A stretch of 64,000 bases of DNA, from positions 186,001 to 250,000 of the forward strand of contig NZ_BMRZ01000004.1 of assembly GCF_014648895.1 (NCBI RefSeq). The letters are read 5' to 3'. Position 1 is the stretch's first letter; the number at the start of each line of letters is the position of its first letter. The translations under genes and the position numbers were made by a program. Of this stretch, positions 39,397 through 47,664 are shown one piece after another. Source of the stretch: Streptomyces tanashiensis. Its GTDB lineage: Bacteria; Actinomycetota; Actinomycetes; Streptomycetales; Streptomycetaceae. The notes under the pieces were generated by a model, which had not been told where the DNA came from, did not search any database, and saw only the letters and a list, made by a program, of their open reading frames with translations.

Positions 39397-40834
39397 CATC
39401 CCGCCGCAGCCGTACGAGGAGCGTGAACGGTACGCGTCCGGACGCCCGGCGCGGTCGTACGAGGAGGAGGAACCGTACGACGTCGGGCTCCTGGCCCCCG
39501 TCCGCGCCGGCACCGACATCGAGGCCGCCACCGGCGACCGCGCCCTCCTCCGGGCGATGCTCGACGCCGAAGCCGCCCTCACCCGGGCCCAGGCCGCCCT
39601 CGGCCACGCGCCCGCCGAGGCCGCCGCCGCCGTCACCGAGGCCGCCTCCCGCCCCGAGCTGTACGACCCGCGCGCCCTCGCGCTCCGGGCCCGGAGCGGC
39701 GGCAACCCCGTCATCCCCCTCGTCGCCGACCTCACCGCCGCCGTGCCGCCGGAGGCCGCGCCCTACGTCCACCGGGGCGCGACCAGCCAGGACATCCTGG
39801 ACACGGCCGCGATGCTCGTCGCGGCCCGCGCCCTGCCCCTCGTCACGGCCCCGCTGCACCGCGCGGCAGCCACTCTCGGGCGGCTCGCCGCCGCCCACCG
39901 CGACACCCCCATGGCCGGGCGCACCCTCAGCCAGCACGCCGTCCCCACCACCTTCGGACTCAAGGCGGCCGGCTGGCGCGCCCTGGTCCTCGACGCGACC
40001 GACCGGCTCACCGCCCTCACGCTCCCGGCCCAACTCGGCGGCGCGGCGGGCACCCTGGCCGCGTTCGAGCAGATGTCCGGCGCGCCCGGCAGCGGGCCCG
40101 CCCTCGCCGAGGCGTACGCGCGGGAACTCGGCCTCGCCGCCCCCGCCCTGCCCTGGCACTCCCTGCGCACCCCCGTCGCCGACCTCGGCACCGCGCTCGC
40201 CTTCACCACGGCCGCGCTCGGCAAGCCGGCAGCCGACGTGCTGCTGCTCGGCCGCACCGAGACCGGGGAACTCGCCGAGGGCGAGGGCGGCCGGTCCTCC
40301 GCGATGCCCCACAAGAACAACCCCGTCCACGCCACCCTCGTCGCCGCGGCCGCCCGGCAGGCGCCCGCGCTCGCCGCCGTCCTCCTCGGCTCGCTCACCG
40401 CCGAGGACGAGCGACCGGCCGGTGCCTGGCACGCCGAATGGCAGACCCTGCGCGAACTCCTCCGCCTCGCCGGGGGCGCCGCCCACCACCTGGCCGCGCT
40501 CGCCGAGGGCCTCCAGATCTTCCCCGGCCGCATGCGGGAGAACCTGGACCTGACGGGGGGCCTGGTCGCGAGCGAACGCCTGGCGGCCGAGCTCGCCGGC
40601 CTCCTCGGCCGCACCGACGCCCGGCGACTCCTCGACACGGCCGCCCGGCGCGCCCTGACGGAAGGCCGCCGGCTGGCGGACGTCCTGGCCGGGGCACCGG
40701 AACTCGACGGCCTGGTCACCGCGGACCGCCTCAGGACCCTCACGGACCCGGCGACCGCGACGGGCGCCGCCCCCCGACTCGTCGACCGCGCACTCCGGAG
40801 AACCTCCTCCGCCGACCCGGAAGGCCCCGCATGA
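39383..40834 (+). CDS. pcaB: 3-carboxy-cis,cis-muconate cycloisomerase (PcaB)
   Basis: Cytoplasmic lyase-family enzyme, 483 residues, converting beta-carboxymuconate to gamma-carboxymuconolactone. It has the fumarase/aspartase signature SSAMPHKNNP (about 309-318), HRGATSQDILDTA (about 129-141) and TLSQHAVPTTFG. The N-terminus carries an extra ~30 residues rich in Tyr, Glu and Arg (YEERERYASG...SYEEEEPYD) not usual in PcaB. The only suitable start is TTG at 39383, inside the end of pcaG, with GGAGGAG about 12 bases upstream. The stop overlaps the pcaDC start. Confidence 0.92.
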   Translation: MTSADIPPQPYEERERYASGRPARSYEEEEPYDVGLLAPVRAGTDIEAATGDRALLRAMLDAEAALTRAQAALGHAPAEAAAAVTEAASRPELYDPRALALRARSGGNPVIPLVADLTAAVPPEAAPYVHRGATSQDILDTAAMLVAARALPLVTAPLHRAAATLGRLAAAHRDTPMAGRTLSQHAVPTTFGLKAAGWRALVLDATDRLTALTLPAQLGGAAGTLAAFEQMSGAPGSGPALAEAYARELGLAAPALPWHSLRTPVADLGTALAFTTAALGKPAADVLLLGRTETGELAEGEGGRSSAMPHKNNPVHATLVAAAARQAPALAAVLLGSLTAEDERPAGAWHAEWQTLRELLRLAGGAAHHLAALAEGLQIFPGRMRENLDLTGGLVASERLAAELAGLLGRTDARRLLDTAARRALTEGRRLADVLAGAPELDGLVTADRLRTLTDPATATGAAPRLVDRALRRTSSADPEGPA

Positions 40835-42399
40835 CCCCCGCCCCGCGCCCGACCACGACGCAGCCCCGGACCACCCCGAGGACGCCGGGATCCCCCGGAC
40901 CGACCGCTGCCGCCGCTGCGGGCGGCCCCGCTCAGGCACCGGCAGCGGCCCGGGCGCTCGGCCCCACCGAGGGGACTGACGCCGCCCAGGCACACGGCCC
41001 CGCTCAGGCGCCGGTAGCGACCCGAGCGCTCGATCCCACCGCGTGGACCGGCGCTGCGGGCGGCCCCGCTCAGGCGCCGGAAGCGGCCCGGGGGCTCGGC
41101 CCCACCGAGGGGACTGACGCCGCCCAGGTGCCCGGCACCTCCGTGGGGACCGACCTCCCCGAGGCGCCCCGCACCCCCGTGGGGACCGACGCCGACGCGG
41201 CGCCCGCCATCCCGGTCCCCTCCACCCCCGGAGGGCACCGCGCGCCCGTTCTCCACCATCGCGTCGACGGCCCCGACGACGCCCCCGTCCTGATCCTCGG
41301 GCCCTCCCTCGGGACCTCGCTCGCCGTCTGGGACGCCCAGACCGCCGCCCTCGCCCGGCACCACCGGGTCGTCCGCTGGGATCTCCCCGGGCACGGCGGC
41401 ACTCCGGCCGCCGTCCTGCCCGGCACCGCCCCCGGGGCCACCACCGTCGCCGACCTCGCCGCCCTCGTCCTCGCGCTCGCCGACCACCTCGGCGCCGAGC
41501 GCTTCGGCTATGCCGGAATCTCCCTCGGCGGCGCCGTCGGCGCCCATCTCGCCGTCCACCACCGCGAGCGGGTCACCGGTCTCGCCGTCGTCTGCTCCTC
41601 GGCCCGCTTCGGCGAGCCCGCGGCCTGGCGCGAGCGCGCCGCACTCGTCCGCGCCGAGGGCACCGCGCCCCTGGCGGAGACGGCGGCCGCGCGCTGGTTC
41701 ACCCCCGGCTTCGCCTCCACCCGGACCGCCGGCCGGCTCCTCGCCGACCTGCGGGCCGCCGACCCGGACGGCTACGCGGCCTGCTGCGACGCCCTCGCCG
41801 CGTACGACCTGCGCGAGGCCCTCGGCCGGATCACCGCACCGACGCTGGTCGTCGCCGGCCGGGCCGACCCGGCCACCCCGCCCGCCCACGCCCGCGAACT
41901 GGCCGACGCCATCCCCGACGCGGGCCTCCTGGAGCTCGCCGGAGCCTCCCACCTGGCCCCCGCCGAACGCCCGCAGGCCGTCCTCACCGCACTCCTCGGC
42001 CACTTCGGCGCACCCGCCGACGACGGCAGCCGGCACGCCCAGGGGATGGCCGTCCGCCGCGCGGTCCTCGGCGACGCGCACGTCGACCGCGCGGTCGCCC
42101 GGACGACGGCGCTGACCGCCGACTTCCAGGACTACATCACCCGCTGCGCCTGGGGTGAGATCTGGACCCGCCCGGGACTCGACCGCCGCACCCGCAGCTG
42201 CATCACCCTCACCGCGCTGGTCGCCCACGGCCATCTGGAGGAGCTCGCCCTGCACGTCCGGGCCGCGCTGCGCAACGGACTCACCCCCGAGGACATCGGG
42301 GAGGTCCTGCTCCACTCCGCCGTCTACTGCGGCGTCCCCGCCGCCAACGCCGCCTTCGCCACGGCCCAGCGCGTCCTCGCCGAAGACGCGGCGAGCTGA
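40831..42399 (+). CDS. pcaDC: Fused 3-oxoadipate enol-lactonase / 4-carboxymuconolactone decarboxylase (PcaL, PcaDC)
   Basis: Bifunctional enzyme of 522 residues. Residues ~135-385 are the enol-lactone hydrolase (PcaD) with nucleophile Ser231 (GISLGG), an acid Asp346 (GRADPATPP) and His374 (GASHLAP). Residues ~393-515 are the decarboxylase (PcaC; RRAVLGDAHVDRA, RSCITLTALVAHGHLEELALHVRAALRNGLTPEDIGEVLLHSAVYCGVPAAN). Such fusions are normal in actinobacteria. The first ~125 residues are not: a low-complexity Gly/Pro/Ala/Thr region containing a repeated 25-residue unit (29-53 and 75-99). The ATG at 40831 overlaps the pcaB stop. An internal start nearer residue 125 is possible but has no better context. 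Confidence 0.92.
   Translation: MTPAPRPTTTQPRTTPRTPGSPGPTAAAAAGGPAQAPAAARALGPTEGTDAAQAHGPAQAPVATRALDPTAWTGAAGGPAQAPEAARGLGPTEGTDAAQVPGTSVGTDLPEAPRTPVGTDADAAPAIPVPSTPGGHRAPVLHHRVDGPDDAPVLILGPSLGTSLAVWDAQTAALARHHRVVRWDLPGHGGTPAAVLPGTAPGATTVADLAALVLALADHLGAERFGYAGISLGGAVGAHLAVHHRERVTGLAVVCSSARFGEPAAWRERAALVRAEGTAPLAETAAARWFTPGFASTRTAGRLLADLRAADPDGYAACCDALAAYDLREALGRITAPTLVVAGRADPATPPAHARELADAIPDAGLLELAGASHLAPAERPQAVLTALLGHFGAPADDGSRHAQGMAVRRAVLGDAHVDRAVARTTALTADFQDYITRCAWGEIWTRPGLDRRTRSCITLTALVAHGHLEELALHVRAALRNGLTPEDIGEVLLHSAVYCGVPAANAAFATAQRVLAEDAAS
40915..41128 (+). repeat. 138-bp-period direct repeat inside pcaDC
   Basis: A 76-bp unit at 40915-40990 recurs at 41053-41128 with about three mismatches, and a more diverged copy lies between. 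The 138-bp period is a multiple of three, so the reading frame is kept. It encodes the repeated part of the N-terminal extension of PcaDC. Confidence 0.75.
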
Positions 42400-42426
42400 A
42401 CCCTCCGACCTCTCCTGGAGTCACCC

Positions 42427-43608
42427 ATGCCCCGCACCACCACCGTCGGCATCATCGGAGCCGGTCCCGCCGGTCTCCTCCTCTCCCACCTGCTCCACCG
42501 GCAGGGCATCGACAGCGTCGTCCTCGAACGGCGCGACCGGGAGTACGTCGAGCGCCGCCAGCGCGCCGGCATCCTCGAACAGGACACCGTCGACGTGCTT
42601 CGCGCCTCCGGCGCCGGTGCCCGGATGGACCGCCAGGGCCTGGAGCACCACGGCATCGAGCTCCGCTTCGACCGCCGCTCCCACCGCATCGACTTCCCGT
42701 CCCTCACCGGCGGCCGCTCGGTCATGGTCTACGCCCAGACGGAGGTCGTGAAGGACCTCATCGAACTGCGCCTGAAGGACGGCGGAACCGTCCTCTTCGA
42801 GGCCGAGGCCCTCTCGGTGGACGGTGCCGACACCGACCGGCCCACCGTCCGCTACCGCCACGAGGGAGCGGAGGAGACCCTGGAATGCGCGTACGTCGTC
42901 GCCTGCGACGGCTTCCACGGCATCGGCCGCCGCTCCCTCCCCGAGGACCTGCTCACGGTCGTCGAGCGCACCTACCCGTTCTCGTGGCTCGGCATCCTCG
43001 CCGACGTCCCGCCCTCCTGCGACGAGCTGATCTACGCCCACCACGAGCGCGGCTTCGCCCTGCACAGCATGCGCTCGCCGCAGGTCAGCCGCCTCTACCT
43101 CCAGGTGGACCCGGACGACACCACCGACAACTGGCCCGACGAGCGGATCTGGGACGAGCTGGACACCCGCTTCGCCGTCGACGGCGACTGGACGCTGCGG
43201 CGCGGCCCGATCACCGAGAAGAGCATCACCCCGATGCGCAGCTTCGTCGCCGAACCCCTGCGCCACGGCCGTCTGTTCCTCGCCGGCGACGCCGCCCACA
43301 TCGTGCCGCCCACCGGCGCCAAGGGCCTCAACCTCGCCGTCGCCGACGTCACCCTCCTCGCGCAGGCCCTCACCCGGCACCACACGCAGGGGGACGAGAC
43401 GGCGATCGACGCCTACTCCGAGACCGCGCTGCGCCGGATCTGGCGGGCCGAGCACTTCTCGTACACGATGACCACCCTGCTCCACGCGGACCCCGCCGAA
43501 TCCGGCTTCGACCGTGCACTGCGGCTCTCGCACCTGCGGTACCTGGCGGGTTCGGAGGCGGCATCGGCCTCGCTCGCCGAGAACTACGTGGGGTTCAGGA
43601 CGGACTGA
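42427..43608 (+). CDS. pobA: 4-hydroxybenzoate 3-monooxygenase (PobA)
   Basis: FAD-dependent aromatic hydroxylase, 393 residues, converting 4-hydroxybenzoate to protocatechuate with NAD(P)H and O2. It has the Rossmann motif VGIIGAGPAGLLLSHLLHRQGID (7-29), RAGILEQDTVD, the DG motif ACDGFHGIGR (about 159-168) and the GD motif LFLAGDAAHIVPPTGAKGLNLAVADV (about 281-306). Length and motifs match the PobA family closely. It is the last gene of the pca-pob operon, 27 bp after pcaDC, and feeds the protocatechuate branch encoded upstream. A strong terminator follows. Confidence 0.96.
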   Translation: MPRTTTVGIIGAGPAGLLLSHLLHRQGIDSVVLERRDREYVERRQRAGILEQDTVDVLRASGAGARMDRQGLEHHGIELRFDRRSHRIDFPSLTGGRSVMVYAQTEVVKDLIELRLKDGGTVLFEAEALSVDGADTDRPTVRYRHEGAEETLECAYVVACDGFHGIGRRSLPEDLLTVVERTYPFSWLGILADVPPSCDELIYAHHERGFALHSMRSPQVSRLYLQVDPDDTTDNWPDERIWDELDTRFAVDGDWTLRRGPITEKSITPMRSFVAEPLRHGRLFLAGDAAHIVPPTGAKGLNLAVADVTLLAQALTRHHTQGDETAIDAYSETALRRIWRAEHFSYTMTTLLHADPAESGFDRALRLSHLRYLAGSEAASASLAENYVGFRTD

Positions 43609-43623
43609 CGGACCGTCGACAGA

Positions 43624-43664
43624 CGGAAGGGGGGCGGCTGCGCGAAGCAGCCGCCCCCCTTCCG
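43624..43664. terminator. Strong bidirectional hairpin terminator
   Basis: Perfect 18-bp stem (CGGAAGGGGGGCGGCTGC and its complement) with a five-base loop, between the converging pobA and MaoC genes. It is the strongest terminator in the window apart from the long hairpin at 57159. Confidence 0.85.
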
Positions 43665-43676
43665 CGTACCGACGGG

Positions 43677-44132
43677 TCAGGCGAAGAAGCGGTACACCGC
43701 CTGGGCGACGCACGCCGGCTTGGCGACACCGTCGATCTCCACGGTCAGGTCCACGACGACCTCGACCCCGCCCTTGACGTCCTCCACGGACACCACACGG
43801 CCGTGCGCGCGGATCTTCGAGCCGACGCGCACGGGGGAGGGGAAACGCACTTTGTTCAGGCCGTAGTTGACGGCCATGGACACGCCCTCGACCTGGAGCA
43901 GCTCGCTCCACATCGGGATGAGCAGCGAGAGCGTCAGATAGCCGTGGGCGATGGTGCCGCCGAAGGGGCCTTCGGCGGCGCGCTCGGCGTCGACGTGGAT
44001 CCACTGGTGGTCGTCGGTGGCGTCGGCGAAGGTGTCGACGCGGGGCTGGGCGATCTCGACCCAGGAGCTGTGGCCGAGATCGGCCCCGGCCTGCGCCTTG
44101 ATCTCGTCGATGCCGTGGACGGTGAGAGACAT
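43677..44132 (-). CDS. MaoC-family enoyl-CoA hydratase
   Basis: Hot-dog-fold hydratase of 151 residues. The R-specific hydratase signature is present: DATDDHQWIHVDAERAAEGPFGGTIAHGYLTLSLL (about 38-72), with catalytic Asp and His in the D-x4-H region. It is the last gene of the operon SDR - amidohydrolase - CoA ligase - MaoC. In Rhodococcus jostii the p-hydroxycinnamate genes couNOM and couL encode the same four activities; by that analogy this enzyme hydrates p-coumaroyl-CoA (CouM role). The ATG at 44132 has GAGGAG 7 bases upstream. Confidence 0.88.
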   Translation of the reverse strand: MSLTVHGIDEIKAQAGADLGHSSWVEIAQPRVDTFADATDDHQWIHVDAERAAEGPFGGTIAHGYLTLSLLIPMWSELLQVEGVSMAVNYGLNKVRFPSPVRVGSKIRAHGRVVSVEDVKGGVEVVVDLTVEIDGVAKPACVAQAVYRFFA

Positions 44133-44175
44133 GGTGGTACTCCTCAACAGGTACTCGACAGAAGATGGGGGGATG

Positions 44176-45693
44176 TCAGACTTCGGTGCCGTAGCGTGCG
44201 CGGAGCGGGGCCTTGAGCAGCTTTCCGGCGGCGTTGCGGGGGAGTGCGGGAGCGAGGACGACGCTCCGCGGGATCTTGTAGCGGGCGAGCCGCCCCTCCA
44301 GGTGGGCGATCAGCTCCCCTTCGGTGACGGTCGCCCCCGCGCGGGTGACGACGACGGCGCGCCCCACCTCGCCCCAGCGGGCGTCGGGCACGCCGATGAC
44401 GGCGGCCTCGGCGACGTCCGGGTGCCCGAGCAGGGCGTCCTCGACCTCGGCGGGGTAGATGTTCTCGCCGCCCGAGATGATCATGTCCTTGAGGCGGTCG
44501 ACGAGTCGCACGTAGCCGTCCTCGTCGACGGTGGCCACGTCGCCCGACCGGAAGCTCCCGTCGCGGAAGGCCGCGGCGGTCGCTTCCGGCAGGTTCCAGT
44601 AGCCCGGGGTGACGTTCGGGCCGGCGACGACGACCTCGCCCTTCTCGCCGGGCGCCGCCTCCTCGCCGGAGGGCAGCAGCACCCGTACGTCGGTGAAGAA
44701 GTGCGGGACGCCGGCCGAACCGGCCCGGCTCACCGCGTCGGCCCGGTCCAGGATCAGGGCGCCCGGCGCGGTCTCCGTCATGCCGTACCCCTGGACGAAG
44801 GCGAGGTCCCGGTCGAGATAGGCGCGGACGGTGCGGCTCGGCACCGGGGCGCCGCCGCACAGCAGGGTGCGCAGACCGGTGAGGTCCGTGTCCGCCCAGC
44901 CGGGGGCCGCCGCCATCGCGTCGTACATCGTCGGCACACCGAACATGCGGGTCACCCGGTGCCGTTCGATCAGCCGCAGGGCGCGGTCCGGGTCGAAGGA
45001 GGACTCCAGGAGGACCGTGCCGCCCTTCAGCAGGGTCGGCAGACAGCTCATGTTGAGCGCGGCCGTGTGGAAGAGCGGTGCCGCGACCAGGGTCACCTCG
45101 TCGCCGGCGAGGTCGGTGTCCACGAGGACGTTAAGACTGTTCCAGACGATGTTGCCGTGGGTGAGGACGGCGCCCTTGGAGCGGCCGGTGGTGCCCGAGG
45201 TGTACATGATGAGGCAGACGTCCTCGGGCCCCACCTCCTCGTCGACGGGCTCCGTCGCAGCGGCCGCGAGCAGCTCCTCGTACGAAGCCCCCGGCCCGCC
45301 GTCCACGGCGAGGAGGGTGGCGAGAGCGGCGCCTTCCGCGAGCTCCGTGACCCGCTCCGCCGGCTGTCCGGCGTGCACCAGGACTCCGCTGCCCGAGTCG
45401 GCCAGCTGGTGCAGCAACTCCGGTACGGCGAGACGGGTGTTGAGCGGGACGAACACGGCCCCGAGCAGACCGGTCGCGAAGAGCGTCTCCAGGAACGCCG
45501 GGTGATTGGGGCCGAGATACGCCACCCGGTCCCCGCGCTCCACCCCGGCGCCTCGCAGGGCGTGGGCCAGCCGGGTGCAGCGGCCGTGGAGTTCGGCGTA
45601 GTCGATCGGGCGGCCCTCGTGCAGGAGGGCGGTGCGCCGGGGCGACCTGCGGTCGCGGCGGGCGGGCCAGGAGCCGATGCCCTGGTTGCGCAT
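44176..45693 (-). CDS. Acyl-CoA ligase (p-hydroxycinnamoyl-CoA ligase candidate, CouL-like)
   Basis: AMP-forming CoA ligase of 505 residues. Motif A3 is MYTSGTTGRSKGAVLTHGN (about 162-180), followed by FVQGYGMTETAPG (A5), YVRLVDRLKDMIISGGENIYPAEVE (A8) and the catalytic Lys near the C-terminus (PRNAAGKLLKAPLR). The MFGVPTMYDAM segment fits aromatic or medium-chain acid ligases. In the operon it sits between the amidohydrolase and the MaoC hydratase. Context with pob/pca genes suggests p-coumarate, ferulate or a related acid as substrate; sequence alone would only say acyl-CoA synthetase. Confidence 0.88.
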   Translation of the reverse strand: MRNQGIGSWPARRDRRSPRRTALLHEGRPIDYAELHGRCTRLAHALRGAGVERGDRVAYLGPNHPAFLETLFATGLLGAVFVPLNTRLAVPELLHQLADSGSGVLVHAGQPAERVTELAEGAALATLLAVDGGPGASYEELLAAAATEPVDEEVGPEDVCLIMYTSGTTGRSKGAVLTHGNIVWNSLNVLVDTDLAGDEVTLVAAPLFHTAALNMSCLPTLLKGGTVLLESSFDPDRALRLIERHRVTRMFGVPTMYDAMAAAPGWADTDLTGLRTLLCGGAPVPSRTVRAYLDRDLAFVQGYGMTETAPGALILDRADAVSRAGSAGVPHFFTDVRVLLPSGEEAAPGEKGEVVVAGPNVTPGYWNLPEATAAAFRDGSFRSGDVATVDEDGYVRLVDRLKDMIISGGENIYPAEVEDALLGHPDVAEAAVIGVPDARWGEVGRAVVVTRAGATVTEGELIAHLEGRLARYKIPRSVVLAPALPRNAAGKLLKAPLRARYGTEV

Positions 45694-45703
45694 GGGGTAC
45701 CCC

Positions 45704-46600
45704 TCAGCTTCGGGTGAGACCGAGCAGCGCGGCCGCGTTCTCCTTGAGGATCTTCGGACGGACCTCGTCCTTGATCGGGAGCTCCGCGAAGTCGGCCAGC
45801 CAGCGGTCCGGGGAGATCAGCGGGAAGTCGGAGCCGAACAGCACCTTGTCCTTGAGGAGGCTGTTGGCGTACCGGACGAGCTGCGGCGGAAAGTACTTCG
45901 GGGACCAGCCCGACAGGTCGATGTACACCTGCGGCTTGTGGGTGGCCACCGCGAGGGCCTCGTCCTGCCAGGGGAAGGACGGGTGGGCGAGGACGATCCG
46001 CATGCCGGGGAAGTCCGCGGCGACGTCGTCCACGTCCATCGGGTCGGAGTACTTCAGGCGGATGCCACCGCCGCCGGGCGCGCCCGCGCCGATCCCGGTC
46101 TGCCCGGTGTGGAAGACCGCGATCGCACCGGCCTCCTCGATCGCCTCGTACAGCGGGTACGCCATCCGGTCGTTGGGGTGGAAGGCCTGGATGTTCGGAT
46201 GGAACTTGAAGCCCCGGACCCCGAACTCGTCGACGAGCCGCCGGATCTGACGGACCGCCGCCTTTCCCTTGAACGGATCGACACCGGCGAACGGGATGAT
46301 CACGTCCGGGTTCCGCAGCGCGGCCTCGGCGATCTCCTCGTTCGGCACCGGCGGGACGCCGGTCGCCGACTCCGCGTCCACCGTGAACACCACACAGGCC
46401 ATCTGCCGCTCGCGGTAGTACGTGGCGATCTCGGGCAGGGTGGGGTGGCGGTGCTCCGCCTTGAAGTACGCGCCCGCGGCGGCGTCGAGCTCGGCGGAGA
46501 GCGATGCGCCGCCCTTCTGCGACACCTCGGCGTGGGTGTGCATGTCGATGGCGACGAGCGCCTCCACGTCCGGGTGGGACACCGGACCGTCGCCGCTCAC
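45704..46600 (-). CDS. Amidohydrolase-family beta-ketoacyl-CoA hydrolase candidate (CouO-like)
   Basis: Amidohydrolase-2 (ACMSD-like) TIM-barrel protein, 298 residues. Metal ligands are visible: DMHTH (His21, His23), VFHTGQ (His164), VLAHPSFPW (His206) and LFGSDFP (Asp258). R. jostii CouO is a member of this superfamily in which Asp257 is a predicted metal ligand; it replaces thiolase and thioesterase in removing acetyl-CoA from beta-ketoacyl-CoA forms of p-hydroxycinnamates. The similar Asp position and the same gene partners support that role here. GTG at 46600 overlaps the SDR stop (GTGA); GTG at 46582 is an alternative. Confidence 0.8.
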   Translation of the reverse strand: MSGDGPVSHPDVEALVAIDMHTHAEVSQKGGASLSAELDAAAGAYFKAEHRHPTLPEIATYYRERQMACVVFTVDAESATGVPPVPNEEIAEAALRNPDVIIPFAGVDPFKGKAAVRQIRRLVDEFGVRGFKFHPNIQAFHPNDRMAYPLYEAIEEAGAIAVFHTGQTGIGAGAPGGGGIRLKYSDPMDVDDVAADFPGMRIVLAHPSFPWQDEALAVATHKPQVYIDLSGWSPKYFPPQLVRYANSLLKDKVLFGSDFPLISPDRWLADFAELPIKDEVRPKILKENAAALLGLTRS

Positions 46601-47508
46601 AGCCGCGGCGCCGGGATGCCGAAGGTCTCCGGGGTGCGCCCGACGGTCACCGGCCAGGCGGCCGCGATCGCCTCGGCGCTCCAGCCCCCGTCGGCGTACG
46701 CGACCGACACCTCCCGCGGATGCGACCACAGGGAGAGCCTGTCGCCGCCGATGCCGACGCACTGGCCGGTCACGCCCGCGGCGGCGTCCGAGGCGAGGAA
46801 GGTCACGAGGCCGGCGACGTCCTCGGGCGTGCCGAAGCCCTCGCCCTTGCGCAGGCTGTCCGGGAAGGCGACGCCGTCCCGCTCCAGGGCCTCGACGTGC
46901 GGGGCGAAGGCGGGGATCGTCCTCGTCATGGCGGTCGCGGCGACCGGGACGACGGCGTTCGCGGTGATGCCGGCCTTCGCCAGCTCCATGCCCCAGGTGC
47001 GCACCATGGCGGCGATCCCGGCCTTGGCCGCGGCGTAGTTGGTCTGCCCGAAGTTGCCGCGCTGGCCGGCGGGGGAGCCGGCGACGACGATCCGGCCGCC
47101 CTCGCCCTGGGCGCGCATCCGCTCGACGGCGGCGCGGACACAGGTGAAGGTGCCGCGCAGGTGCACCTCGACGACCGTGTCGAAGTCCTCGTCCGTCATC
47201 TTCCACAGCACCCGGTCCCGCAGGACGCCGGCGTTGGTGACCATGACGTCGAGCCGGCCGTACGTGTCGACGGCGCGGGCGACGAGGGCTTCGGCGGCCT
47301 CGGCGGAGCCGACCGGCACCACCTCGGCGACGGCCCGGCCGCCGTCGGCGGTGAGGAGGCGAACGGCCTCGACGGCGGCTTCGGTGTCCACGTCGTTGAC
47401 CACCACGGCGGCGCCGGCGGCGGCGAGCGAGCGGGCGTAGGCGAGGCCGAGTCCGCGGCCGCTGCCGGTGACGACGGCGACCTTGCCGGAGAGATCCACT
47501 GGAGTCAT
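46597..47508 (-). CDS. SDR-family beta-hydroxyacyl-CoA dehydrogenase candidate (CouN-like)
   Basis: Classical short-chain dehydrogenase, 303 residues. The cofactor motif is VTGSGRGLGLAYA (14-26), then NDVDTEAA, NAGVLRD (NAG motif), and active-site Ser in VVAGSPAGQRG with NYAAAKAG (Tyr-x3-Lys). The length and the C-terminal extension resemble the dehydrogenase part of peroxisomal multifunctional enzyme 2, a hydroxyacyl-CoA dehydrogenase. It is the first gene of the four-gene operon, divergent from PaaX. Predicted role: oxidise the beta-hydroxyl formed by the MaoC hydratase. Confidence 0.87.
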   Translation of the reverse strand: MTPVDLSGKVAVVTGSGRGLGLAYARSLAAAGAAVVVNDVDTEAAVEAVRLLTADGGRAVAEVVPVGSAEAAEALVARAVDTYGRLDVMVTNAGVLRDRVLWKMTDEDFDTVVEVHLRGTFTCVRAAVERMRAQGEGGRIVVAGSPAGQRGNFGQTNYAAAKAGIAAMVRTWGMELAKAGITANAVVPVAATAMTRTIPAFAPHVEALERDGVAFPDSLRKGEGFGTPEDVAGLVTFLASDAAAGVTGQCVGIGGDRLSLWSHPREVSVAYADGGWSAEAIAAAWPVTVGRTPETFGIPAPRL

Positions 47509-47652
47509 GAACGGGGGTCCTTTCCCGTGAACGCGGTGCGGGGCGCGGGGAATCGCGACCGGTCACGCACCGTCGAGCCATCAAGTTAGGCATTCTTGTG
47601 TCGGCCGTCAATGAATTGCCGAATGTTGGGGGCCGGTTCCGCGAACCCGCCC

Positions 47653-47658
47653 TACGCT
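47653..47658 (+). promoter_or_regulatory. -10 element of a probably leaderless paaX-like transcript
   Basis: TACGCT fits the TAnnnT -10 consensus and ends 7 bases before the GTG start of the PaaX gene, so transcription would begin at or next to the start codon. No ribosome site and no good -35 box are visible. Confidence 0.4.
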
Positions 47659-47664
47659 GTCCCC

